Assembly (NCBI GenBank): GCA_033398695.1
Contig: CM065801.1
Location: forward strand, 6,014,001-6,078,000
Source: Orobanche coerulescens
Taxonomy: Eukaryota > Streptophyta > Magnoliopsida > Lamiales > Orobanchaceae
Direction of reading: 5' to 3'
Length of the DNA stretch: 64,000 bases
The translations under genes were made by a program, and so were the position numbers. Positions 42,063-52,464 of this stretch are shown here, one piece after another. Every line of letters begins with the position of its first letter. Position 1 is the stretch's first letter. The notes beneath the pieces are model-generated. The model was given only the letters and a program-made list of their open reading frames with translations. It ran no database searches and was not told the DNA's origin.

Positions 42063-42370
42063 GCCGAGCTCAGCAGCGTGAGCTTGTGACCCAAGTGGGG
42101 GCATTAAAGCGATGGAAGGTTCAAAAATTGTTGGCCGAGCCAGCTCGGCTCAGTCTCTCCCAGGTGTCCTTTCGCGGTTACCGGGCTTCCAGTAACAGGG
42201 TGCCCCTAGTAGTCGCCCGATAAGAATGGTGGTGGCACCCCACAAGAGAGCCGGTTGTAACCGACACTAAGCCGACATGGTGCCCTTGGAGATTTGTCGG
42301 TCCACAGAGGTGATGGGCACCCCACCTGTGATCGGTTAAAGTCGTAATCGTGCTCCGGTATTGCTGGCTT
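42063..42370 (+). ncRNA. 7SL: 7SL RNA (signal recognition particle RNA), 3' end approximate
   Basis: The start GCCGAGCTCAGCAGCG lies about 29 bp after the TATA element. It is followed by GAGCTTGTGACCC and AAGTGGGGGCATTAA, the hallmark 5' Alu-domain sequence of plant 7SL RNAs (UGUAAC loop, here UGUGAC, then the GGGGGCAUUAA strand). Downstream GC-rich inverted segments, for example GGTGCCC with GGGCACC and AACCGA with TCGGTT, could form the long central and S-domain stems. SRP RNA scaffolds the particle that targets ribosomes to the ER. I could not identify a clear helix 8 GNAR loop, and the first T4 run is only at 42450. Either the mature end is processed or this is a diverged copy. Confidence 0.72.
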
Positions 42371-42423
42371 GACAGAGCAGTGATTGTGGTTATTGGAACC
42401 GAGCGAGATTGAATCGGGTTACT

Positions 42424-42800
42424 CCTGACAATAGAACCCAACCTTCGACTTTTGATTTTTGTTTTTTCGATCAAAACTATATTTCCGATATTAGAACCAA
42501 ACTTTCGACTTTTGATTTTTCGATCAAAACTAATTTATATCCGAGAACCAAACTTTCAATTTTTTTTTCCGATCAAAACTATATTTCCGACAATAGAACC
42601 AAACCTCCAATTTTTTTTCCGATCAGAATTATATTTCCGACATTAGAACCAAACTTTCGACTTTTGATTTTTCGATCAAAACTAATTTATATGCGAGAAC
42701 CAAACTTTCAATTTTCTTTTCGATCAAAACTATATTTCCGACATTAGAACCAAACTTTCGACTTTTGATTTTTCGATCAAAACTAATTTTTGTCCGAGAA
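42424..42800 (+). repeat. Tandem array with T-runs downstream of 7SL
   Basis: Units of about 55-60 bp alternate in pairs. Each has AGAACCAAACTTTC, a T-rich core (GACTTTTGATTTTTC or AATTTTTTTTTCC) and CGATCAAAACTAnnTTT. The runs of four to nine T would act as Pol III terminators for a plus-strand transcript. Confidence 0.8.
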
Positions 42801-43669
42801 AATAGTGCCCGTTTTCCAGAAATTAATTAATTGGAATATTCAATCAAAATTTATGAAAATATTTTTTAGATTCATATATTCCATCGTATATATGATAAAT
42901 AATATTAATTAATTTGATATAAAATAAAATTAATAAGAACGATGGTTAAAATGGAGTTTATTTTGTCAAAATGACTTGAACTTAGAGGACTACATATTTA
43001 CAAAAATCAGATTCTTTATGAGATGGATGGAATATTATATTTTCATAATATTTTCTCTCTCCAAGTTCGGTTGGTAAAGATATCAATTTTCGTTCTCCCA
43101 ACAGTGTCAATGTGCCAGTAAATGCGAGGCCAGAATCAGACAACATTTAGGTTCTCCCAACAGTGCCAATGTGGGGCGGGTTTGTGTATCACCTTTACTC
43201 TGTGGATAACAATCTAGTTTTTTTATTTTTTAAATAAGTTTAGTATATAATTTATATATATATACTATATATTTATATATTTCTTAATATGTCTTATATA
43301 TTTATGTTAATAGTGACTAATTTTATAAATATTATGTAACCAAGTAAAAAATCATAAAAATATTTATTTTATTATGTTAAAATAATATTGTCTATACGGA
43401 TCGGCCCGTCTAGTTGTTGTCCCTATTACTTGATTATTACTTACTTTTTTTATAGAGGAAATTCACTCCTTTAGCCACTTTGCCATAGTCAATGATAATA
43501 TTTGTCAAGGGACTTAGTTTGCATAAATTCTAGCCAAAAAGGACATGGTTGGACCAAAATACCCTTATTTTTCAATAAACTAGCCCACTTTATCTCTCCT
43601 TACCTTTTCTGAGTTTCTGGGTTACGACGTATGTATTTCGTACCGTATCGTACCAGTAAGCGGATACGA
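42801..43669. other. AT-rich intergenic DNA
   Basis: No gene seen. A short direct repeat, TTCTCCCAACAGTG(T/C)CAATG, occurs at about 43093 and 43153. Confidence 0.5.
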
Positions 43670-44270
43670 TATTTATTTTTCGTTACGTTCGTTACATTAC
43701 CCGGTTAATAATTGATCATTTATTATTTGTTTTTCGTTATGTTTCGTTACGTTAGTTACCATTACTCGGTTAATAATTGATCATTTATTACTGAGTTATC
43801 ATCACATAGAAGGGTAACACAACTAATAAGTCGTAATTTCGTACTGAGTTACCATCACATACAAGAGTACGTTCTTATTCCGCCTATGCGTATAACATTC
43901 GACCAGTATGACATTATGGTAACACAAAAGGGTAATCAGAATACAAACTGATTATTTCTTTCAGGGTTACCAACACACAATAGGGTAACCCAATAAAGAA
44001 ATGATCATTTCTTTATTGGTTATCATCACAAAATAGAGTAACCCAATAAAGAAATGATCATTTCGTAACGAGTTACTGGTATGTAGGAACGTAACCCGAT
44101 TAATAATTGACCATTTATTACTGAGTTACCATCACATAGAAGGGTAACCCAATTAATAAGTCATAATGTCGTACTGAGTTATCATCACATACAAGAGCAT
44201 CTCAGCTAAGAAATGACAATTTCGTAACGAGTTACCATCACACAATAGAGTAATCCGGAAATTCGAATCC
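43670..44270. repeat. Degenerate minisatellite, ~55-60 bp units
   Basis: Recurring modules are CGGTTAATAATTGATCATTT, ATTACTGAGTTACCATCACA and TAGAAGGGTAACnCAA, in varying combinations with TTTCGTAACGAGTTAC. At least eight imperfect units. Confidence 0.75.
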
Positions 44271-44538
44271 AACATGGGATTTCACAAATTCAAATATTTC
44301 AAACCAAAACCCTAAATTTTACAGAAATACAGTAATTAAAAAAATATAAAGAAAAATAAAATTAAAGGACAAAATAGAATAGATCCATCGTTTGTAATTC
44401 CAAGATCCATCGTCTTTTATTACCACTGGCACCTCTGATCCCGACACCGGAAATAGATAGGGTTCCGGCGAGATCGGGATCTCCGGCGAAGTCGGAGCCG
44501 AAAAAAGATAGGGTTCCAGCAGGGTTGTGAGATCCAAA
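44271..44538. other. Short GC-rich repeats, origin unknown
   Basis: GATAGGGTTCC(A/G)GC occurs at about 44456 and 44509, separated by TCCGGCGAAGTCGG. Minus-strand open frames repeat the same peptide (EPYLF twice) because of the DNA repeat and do not look real. Confidence 0.5.
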
Positions 44539-44740
44539 TGTTAGGGATATGCCCTCGAATGCCACTCAGAGGATGAGAGAGTGATAGCATTTGTATTGTA
44601 ATTATGAATTTTAATAAGACAATAATTATTTCTATATTATTGTATATCACTGGCATTGTGATTTGGTATATATAATAATAGTCCTTGTATTTGAGAGCAA
44701 ATATTCTACTCCTTATGGAGATAAGGAGATAGGCACTGGA
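44539..44740 (+). repeat. Copia LTR fragment
   Basis: It begins TGTTAGGGATATGCCCTCGA and continues with GATGAGAGAGTGATAGCATT and AATAAGACAATAATT, features of a common plant Copia LTR start. No internal element or partner is seen. Confidence 0.5.
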
Positions 44741-45239
44741 GGTCCTTCCTATTTTGCGGTGGAGCGCGGCGGCGGTGGATCTGACTTCAATAGATTGAAG
44801 CTCGCCGGAGATGAAGATGGCTTCAGTGGAGCACGGCGGCGGCGGTCAGATCCATAGATTGAAGCTCGCCGGAGATGAAGATGGTGGTCACCTGAGAACA
44901 TGGCCGACGATGGGGATGGGTGGCGCGGCCGTTCGATGGAGATGGTTGTGAGAGCCAGACGACTCGGGCAGGGACAAGAGCAGCGGCGGCGGTCTGGTGG
45001 GAGGGAGGGCTCGAGAGAGAGAAAATGTAAAAATGAGAGAGAGAGAGAGAGAGTCTGCCAGGGGGAAATGAGTGAGAGAGAGAGAGAGGCCAAGGGGAGA
45101 AATGAGAGAGGTCGGGGGTAAATTGATCCAAATTTGTCTTTTTTGACTACAATTTGTACAAATTAAGTTGCATGACAAATATTACAATCTACTAAGCTAT
45201 ATGGCTAGATTATGTCTTTTCTCTTTTATATGCATTGGA
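44741..45239. repeat. GC-rich tandem duplication and GA microsatellites
   Basis: TAGATTGAAGCTCGCCGGAG with following ATGAAGATGG occurs at 44791 and 44852 (period ~61 bp). GAGAGA runs lie at about 45031-45052 and 45074-45088. The apparent proteins here are simple-sequence artefacts. Confidence 0.7.
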
Positions 45240-45820
45240 ATGAGAATTTTTATACTCGGGCCTTGAATAATATTTTGCTTAATGGTTGATTGTGCAATTT
45301 TTAAGTTTTTTGGCAGATAAATCAACTTTTAGCGTATACAAACTTAGATCGAACAACAATAAAAAGTAAATAAAAGCTGGTCAAAATGGAGATGTATTTT
45401 GTTAAATAACTACAATTAAAGAATTATATACTAATCAAACTAGGCTCTATTATGGGACGAATGGAATATTATCTCCACGGTCATTTCTCTCTCTCCAAGT
45501 TTGTTTGGGAATATTATTTTCTTTTTTTTACGTGGAATGTGAATTTTCTTATTTTTAATCTGATCCATTAAGAATACAATTTTGCTTAATACGGTTGATC
45601 GTGTAATTTTCGGTCTTTTTGGCAATTAGATCAACTTATAGCGTATACAAACTTAAATCGTAAGACAACAAAATAACTATATACAATTTACAAAGTAAAT
45701 AAGTGAGAATCGAGTTTTTAATTTCAAATCATGAAATTAACAAGGTATATATTATAATTTACAAGAGTAGAAGTTATTAATACCATTTTGGTTAAAAAGT
45801 CCAAGGTACCTTTACTCTTA
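45240..45820. repeat. Two diverged direct repeats, ~285 bp apart
   Basis: Blocks near 45265-45350 and 45575-45662 share ATTTTGCTTAAT(A)CGGTTGAT-like DNA, TTTTTGGCA and AGCGTATACAAACTTA. Related sequence (ATGGAATATTAT...TCTCTCTCCAAGTT) also occurs near 43027-43068 and 45460-45500. They are old copies of one unnamed repeat. Confidence 0.6.
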
Positions 45821-46131
45821 GGGCCGGTTTGGTTCGTTGGAATGTTTCTGATGGAATTGGAATTGGAATTGGAATTGGAATCTGTCAGGAATTGGAATCC
45901 AATTCCATAATCGGTTTGGTTGGCAGGAAATGGAATTGGAATTCAATTCCATAGTCTGTTTGGTTCGCAGACATTTCAGATGAATTTGATTTCAGAAATG
46001 CAAAATGACATAACTGCCCTTCTTGACGGGTGGCGACGAGCGACGGCGGCGGCAGGCGGTGGCCGGAGAGGCGGCAGGTGGCCGGAGCGGGACCGGAGAG
46101 GCGGTGATCGGATAGGCGGCGGTGGCCGGAG
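45821..46131. mobile_element. PIF/Harbinger-type element, left part only
   Basis: TTA (45818-45820) precedes GGGCCGGTTTGGTTCG, a typical Harbinger end. Repeats of GGAATTGGAATT follow, then GC-rich DNA. The sequence is cut at 46132 by a Tekay-like LTR, and the matching right end was not found. Confidence 0.5.
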
Positions 46132-46682
46132 TGTAACACCCCCAAGTTATTAAGGGTATATTACAGCGCCGTGAGCCCCGCCGTGGGACCCACAAGGCTA
46201 AACATACGCGGAACTATAAAACTTGACCGAGAAGGTCTACATACAATGGAAAGAAAGACGATACAAATGGTATTCAAAACCATAACCAATGAAATCATAT
46301 ACATCACTGCACAAATCAATACCTCGGCAGCACAGGCCGGAACATCAAGGAAACTGAAATACAATACTCGAGTATTTAAAATCCATTCCAGTACAACAAC
46401 ACTGAATGGAGGAATCCAAAAAGATAACCGGAGACAAGACACAGTATCACACTTGCCCATCATCTTCATGCCGACCCGGTACCCGCCTGCCCGCTCTCCT
46501 GGAATCTGAAATACATGAAACGTATTTCCCCCATAAAGGGGTTAGCCGTCGAATAGCTAGTGCAAGTATATCAATATGAAACACAATACTCCTCGACAAT
46601 AAAGTAAATGTAACCGTAAATTCATCAATTCAAGACTAGTATTCCGGAATAACTAAATCTCATAGCATCGCATCAAGGGATA

Positions 46683-46932
46683 TATGAATACCGTGGAACC
46701 GCACCAGAGGCTACGGAACCCTTAGGGGACCTATCGGCCCGCCCCAAAGTGGTTCGTTCATATCGTCCGTCATTATTGCATGTATGAATACCGTGGAACC
46801 GCACCAGAGGCTACGGAACCCTTAGGGGACCTATCGGCCCGCCCCAAAGTGGTTCGTTCATATCATGTCATCCATGGAATCGCACCAGAGGCTACGAAAC
46901 CCTCAGAGGACCATCGGCCCGTCCCGGAGTGG
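46683..46932 (-). repeat. Tandem repeats inside LTR A, period 100 bp
   Basis: 46683-46764 and 46783-46864 are identical over 82 bases (CCGTGGAACCGCACCAGAGG and onwards). A third diverged unit lies at about 46873-46932. The identity suggests a recent duplication. Confidence 0.85.
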
Positions 46933-47540
46933 ATAGAAATGATCATGACATTAATATTTCATACTTTCAAGTCGAGAACGCACATTCATAAATATATACT
47001 TGCCTTGAATAGTCGACGACGCAACGAACGGAATGGAAAGTCACCGACGAATGCTAGGAACCATCGAAACCGAACCTAACGATTCGAAGAATACAATCAC
47101 AACCAATTCTAAACGAATATGGAATTGGAATACACCCGGAAACCCGCCTACGATTCATGTATATTCGTATAAAAACGACAACGAGGGCGGACCACAACCA
47201 AACCCTCTCGATTCCATAAAAATCACGAAATATACTATGAATCCATAGGGAAACTAAGAATACCAACAAGATTAATCATATTCATCATGAATTACTCAGC
47301 AAAACCGAAAGAATCGGACAAAAACGCGAAAATCCCCAAATCTCCCCAAAAGTAGGGTTCTAAAGATCTAACCTTGATTCGCTGGATCGAAGGATGTTAA
47401 CGGATGATTGATCGATGATATAAACTCAGAAACTTCATGGATTTGTTGTTCAACAACATGGTTTCGTCTCCTCCAAAACCCCAGTCGCGGACCGAAGAGA
47501 AATGAAATGAAAAATGGATGAAAAAGTCGTTGGTCTGTCA

Positions 47541-47985
47541 TTTATATACTGGGCCGGAACTAGCGTGCGCTAGCCTTCCTGGACTAGCGTGCGCTATCGG
47601 CCATTATCGGCCCAGCACTCTCGGCCATGGCCCGCATGACCCGGCACCACCGACCAATTCTGCCGACCATGACTCGTCCGCCCGACTCCCGCTAGCGTGC
47701 GCTACGGCCGGAAGCTTTGTCGCGCTTAGCCGACTGTCGATAGCCTCTGGACTAGCAAGCTCATCCCGTGCGTCGCTAGTCGGCCGACGGCGTGCGCTAC
47801 CTGCCCGGCCGGCGTGCGCAACGGCCAAGCAGTGGCGTGCGCTACTGCCCGATTCTACCCGAGTCCGTAACCTCGTAATCCCTCCGCCCGGGCCCGATAA
47901 GCGTCTGGCTGGGCTGACTCGACAGCGTGCGCTACACTGCCGAGCTAGCGCGCGCAGCGTCCCGGCCGTAGCGTGCGCTACGCCG
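47541..47985 (-). promoter_or_regulatory. LTR A promoter: TAGCGTGCGCTA array plus TATA box
   Basis: On the minus strand TATATAAA is at 47548-47541. Upstream of it (higher coordinates) are TAGCGTGCGCTAG (47561-47573), TAGCGTGCGCTA (47585-47596 and 47693-47704) and more decayed copies to about 47980, in a GC-rich background. Same order and spacing as in the chromovirus LTRs. Confidence 0.6.
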
Positions 47986-48555
47986 GTTCCTGCCGTGCCT
48001 GCTCGGTCAGTGCCCGCCATCGTCCGGCCAGAACCCGCAACCGTCCGGCCAGTGCCCGACCACCAGGGCTCGACGACTCGATTTCCGAAAACGCACGGAA
48101 CGAAACACGACGAAAGGTTCGCGGACGATATCAACGACTCGAAATGAAAATGTAATGCGATAATTAATCATACGCGACCGAGAAAAGAGTCGAGACAACG
48201 AATACAGATACGAATACCCATAACTTTGGGTAAATTACCAAATGGCCCAAAACGCCCGAAAATCACGATACGTAATCGAATAACCAAACCGAAGTTCACA
48301 ACACGTATAGAAAAGTTAAACGAACTTACGGGAAACTCGAAACAGCAGTTTCGAACGAGATTCGCAAGAATCGAACCCAAGTGCGGAAAAGTCGCTAAAA
48401 AGCACGGAACTCAACGAAACGACACCGAAACGAACTCGGATGTCAAAAAGTATTGAATTAATCATTCCCAAAATGACGAAACGGTCATGAGCGAGTCGTC
48501 AAAACGGACTTCCGCCGAAAAAAAATTACCGGAAATCGAATTTGCGGATATTACA

Positions 48556-50703
48556 TTCTACCCTCCTTAAAAGAAGTTTCGTCCCGAAACTTAAAACAAG
48601 TAGGGAGAAGAATTATCCCGCCAGGAAAAACTCAATGAGATACACAAGAACCGAGAACTCACGCCCAAACAGCGAATCGTCAGTGTAGAACACAACAATA
48701 CATTACCCGAAGGTAAACCAAACCAATGCCGAAAAAGATACGAATTCACAGTGCCCGAAGGCTCCAACGGAAAATACCGATACATCATAATGGCCTGAAA
48801 GCCGAACAGCCCAAAGCTGAAAATCATCACAAAATAGATCTCAAAGAAACCAACCTGACTGTCGGACATACCCCTCGGCGTATGAACAACCAGTCACAAA
48901 TCGTCGGACATATCCAATACAACATGGACTACGAACGACCAAACAATAAAGCTCAAGAGGGACATCACAGTACGCCCGATCCGGAAATGTGTACGTGCAT
49001 ATGTCCACCCCGTATACAGAATCCAGAATATACGTGTGACAATGTACCTAATTAGCCTCAAGAACTACGTCTCGTGTGCACGGTCCAATGTGGAAACATC
49101 CACGCATGACCATCGAGTGCCTGGCTAAAAATCCTACACATAACCAATCGGCACGCAGACATGATTCCAGATATGCCATGATAAAACATGACAACGAAAC
49201 TCAAAGGATAAAATACCCATTACGGATCATACGATTCACCAAGTGAACGATGACACAAGAATAATGAAAGATCGACACGACCAACGATCACAACACAACA
49301 GTCCGGGAAATCCCCAACCCTCAACGATCACAAAATTACCGAGTTCACAAGAATAATAGTGTGCTGCCTTGAGTCGGCCAACACGGCAATAATAATTCAA
49401 CGGATGGGAACTATCCTCGACAGTCCCAATTCAATACCTCGATTACCTTAGAACGGTCAATCGATAATCAATGATACGATAGAATAGATGTCCCAGTGCC
49501 TTAAACCGACCACCGAAACAGAGATGATAAAAGAATATATCGAACGCCTTCAATCGGCCAATACAATAGCAACAGTTCCAATTCGATAATAACGATTCAA
49601 CGATGCCTCAGAACGACATTAACGTCAACAATAGTAATCGATACATCGATACCGCGAACCGGTGATCGACAACATCAGTATCAACAAGAATTTCAATGCC
49701 TTAAACCGGCCGTTAACGAATAAAAATAATATTTAGCATAATTGCCGAAGGGTATTGCATCAAACAATTCCCGAATATCAACAAAATCATAAAGAGGCCA
49801 AGTCTCGAAATGATACACGCATTCGTACACCTACGCGATAACATTAATATCGTTGACCTGTACAAGCATAAAACTTGTCTCGATATCAATGCCACGAACT
49901 GTTACCAATTCAGTTGCTTTCATCTACGAGTTCCTCAGTCCCGAACAAAGTAATCTATGAACCCTTCAACCTCAACCACAAACTCAACCGTTTCACCATA
50001 TCTCGCCTAATCACAGTCTGAACAATCCAACTCAGACACTTACAAATCCTTGTCCACAATACGAGCCGAAATCCGATGATCATATCAGCAACCAATTCGG
50101 AACAATAATAAGGGTCTAAATGTTCCAAACTCAATTTTTAAATACGAATTGATAAGGTTCCCTTCTCGTAAATCCATCGTTAAAATTTACTCATGACCGT
50201 CATCAATTCGAATCATCCGACTGGTTCAAAACAATAGATAATCCTATTAAAAAGGTTATCAAATAGTCCAATCATTCGACTTGAACATTTGCTCCATACG
50301 TATGGGCTTCCAAATTCAGAGATGAATAATAGTCTCATCAAACTCATAATCACATTCGTATTCTTATACGAATATTATTTCAAACACATAGTTTAGCTCT
50401 AGATATGAATATTCCATATTCATTTTCAAAACATCAACACTTCTTAAACAAAATTTCATCACCTCGTATAATTCAAGAGTTCTTCAAGAACACGAAATGT
50501 CCGAAATCCCATTCAGAACAACATATCCGAGGTATATATCTCCATGTTACCATTTTCTTCATCATGCCATTCATACAACCTTAAGAATCGCAACAATACC
50601 GTTATCATCATATGAAGAAGATCTCAATAATCATATCAACATCCGAAATCTCTTATTACAATTCCACTAAATCTCGTATAACATTATCACATGATACCAT
50701 AAT
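48556..50703 (-). other. Gene-free internal region next to LTR A
   Basis: About 2.1 kb of A-rich DNA without any gag or pol similarity that I can read on either strand. Imperfect motifs of the kind ATTCAACGAT / CTTCAATCGGCC (49360-49700) recur at roughly 60-bp intervals. It may be the inside of a non-autonomous element (LARD-like) between LTR A and a missing or diverged partner. Confidence 0.45.
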
Positions 50704-52464
50704 TGTAACACCTCCAGATCCTCCTGGGAATATTACACGCCGTAAACCCTTCTCACAAGGATTTACCAGGCTAAGCACAATTTTCCACGTCATTTCAAAA
50801 ATGCCAAAAAGACCGATGACGGAAATATTTTTCAAATACTAAAAAAATCACTTTCCAAATACCGTCAAAACGATCAAGGCCAAAATGCCAAAAACTCAGT
50901 TTAGGGAATCGGTTTTACAAAATAAAAATTCAGTTGGCAAAATACCAAAAGCCATTTCAAAATACTCACGTAGCGGATAAAAGTACAGTCCAATTTATGC
51001 ATTTACATTGAAATAAGACGAGCATAAAAATACACGATTCCCAACATACTTCCTCCCAAGTAGTAATCCTTAAAAAAAAAACGAACCACTATCAAAGGGA
51101 TACGAGGACTAGCCTGTATGGAATGGACCACGAAGAAGAATAATTTGAACTCCATTCCAAGAATCATCAAAAAACTTCAAGAACAATACTTAAATCCGAG
51201 CTCTCCATCTTAATCTTGTTTAAGAGAATCATCTCTCAATGTTTAGGAACTTCAAGTACTTCCCAAGGTTCTCTCTATTGACTGAAGGAAGGAGAATGGA
51301 CAAAATGCCTCTCAGCACTCGTCTATCCTCTCTATAAAACACATCACTAGCGCGCGCTAGACCTTATATTTAGCGTGCGCTACAGGACTAGCGTGCGCTA
51401 TCCTTCCTTGATAGCGTGCGCTATCGGGCAGTCCAGAAGCTACTACATTGCTTCGAAATTCATCTAACGTACGTAATACCCATGCATTAGCATACGCAAA
51501 TAGGCGTTGACTTGGTACAGTGAAATGCTCAGTAGCGTGTGCTATTCTTCGACCTTAACGCGCGCTAATCGACGTTGACTTGCTACAGTATCGTGCCCCC
51601 CCACATGCCGAAAGCACCCGCGATTACCGGGATTCCTTTGACCGATATGGAATTAGCGTGCGCTAATCATACGGTTTTAGCGTGCGCTAGCTCTACACGA
51701 CAAGCACTTGTTGACCTTATCTGGACACGCGTCGAACATGTCCGGGTCCACCCGCCGAAAGCTAAGATTCCATTATTGGCGATCTGATGTTAGCGTGCGC
51801 TAACCAACATGCGTTAGCGTGCGCTAACTGAATATAAAAGTCAATCTGGGCCTACCTGTCGGTCACCTTCCGGAACTAACCAGCAAGTCGTTACGTACGT
51901 TAGGGGTCCTCCTTAGCGTACGTAACCGAACCTCTTAGCATGCGCTAAGTATGCACCGTAGCGTACGCTAAGTATATATCTTAGCGCGCGCTAGGCATAC
52001 CCTGTAGCGTGCGCTAACGTAGCTGTACTTAGCCATTTTTCCGCTATTCTCTACCAACATCTCGACATACCAGACGATCATACGGCACAATGAATACATA
52101 CACGCATTCAACAACATTTCAACAGGAATTCAAATTCACCAAGAATTATCGAATAATCCGAACAACATACTTACAAGTCCGTGAAGTCGAAGATCTCCCG
52201 TGATACTAGCATGTGACTCCTAAACAAAGTCTCAACATAATACCGATACACATCAATATCGTAATTAGCAATTTAACACAATCTCAAGAAAAGTTCACGT
52301 CTGTGACCACGGCCACGATACTTCCTACTTCCAGCCAACATTATGAAGGGCACCCACATGTGTAAGTATAATCCAAATTGCGCATTCTCGAAGTGACCAA
52401 TTCCCAAGAATACCAAGCTATAAACGAAACGATTAAGAAAATACAAGAAGAGTGAGAGGACTTA
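50704..52464 (-). repeat. Tekay-like LTR B (minus orientation)
   Basis: The plus strand starts TGTAACACCTCCAGATCCTC and has the module TATTACACGCCG...ACCAGGCTAAGC. It contains a large array of TAGCGCGCGCTA-type palindromes from 51348 to about 52020. The expected U3 edge (ATATTACA) is not found before LTR C starts at 52465, so its far end is decayed or replaced. Confidence 0.6.
51348..52020 (-). promoter_or_regulatory. Palindrome array in LTR B
   Basis: At least twelve sites, for example TAGCGCGCGCTA (51348-51359), then TAGCGTGCGCTA, ATAGCGTGCGCTAT, TTAGCGTGCGCTAA and TTAGCGCGCGCTAG. The central dinucleotides (GC, TG, CG, TA) change from site to site while the TAGCG/CGCTA arms stay. Weak TATA candidates lie at the low-coordinate side. 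Confidence 0.55.

Larger units (their letters stand above)
46132..48555 (-). repeat. Tekay-like LTR A (minus orientation), 2,424 bp
   Basis: The plus strand reads TGTAACACCCCCAAG...GCGGATATTACA, the reverse of the chromovirus LTR ends (CTTGGGGGTGTTACA and TGTAATATCC). The purine tract and the GTTTCGTCCCGAAAC inverted repeat follow at 48560-48595, as in the element at 5057. It contains a TATA box (minus TATATAAA at 47541-47548) and a palindrome array. A plus-strand frame of 209 codons at 47518-48147 is a by-product of GC-rich repeats. Confidence 0.8.

Noticed and set aside
42063..42370. Telomerase RNA instead of 7SL (same USE/TATA promoter type)
   Set aside because: No CTAAACCCT-type template is present, while the 5' end matches the plant 7SL Alu domain.
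42063..42370. U6, U3 or RNase MRP RNA behind the USE/TATA promoter
   Set aside because: The start lacks the U6 and U3 box sequences and no MRP GAAAGUCCCC core is seen.
44749..45178. Minus-strand frames rich in Ser/Leu/Pro
   Set aside because: Encoded by GA microsatellites and a 61-bp tandem duplication; low complexity only.
47518..48147. 209-codon plus-strand frame in LTR A
   Set aside because: It lies over the GC-rich palindrome array of an LTR, is mirrored by a 176-codon frame on the other strand, and has no recognisable domain.
51348..52020. CRISPR-like array of regularly repeated palindromes
   Set aside because: Spacing is irregular, repeats are 12-16 bp with variable centres, and the region is the U3 of a plant LTR.
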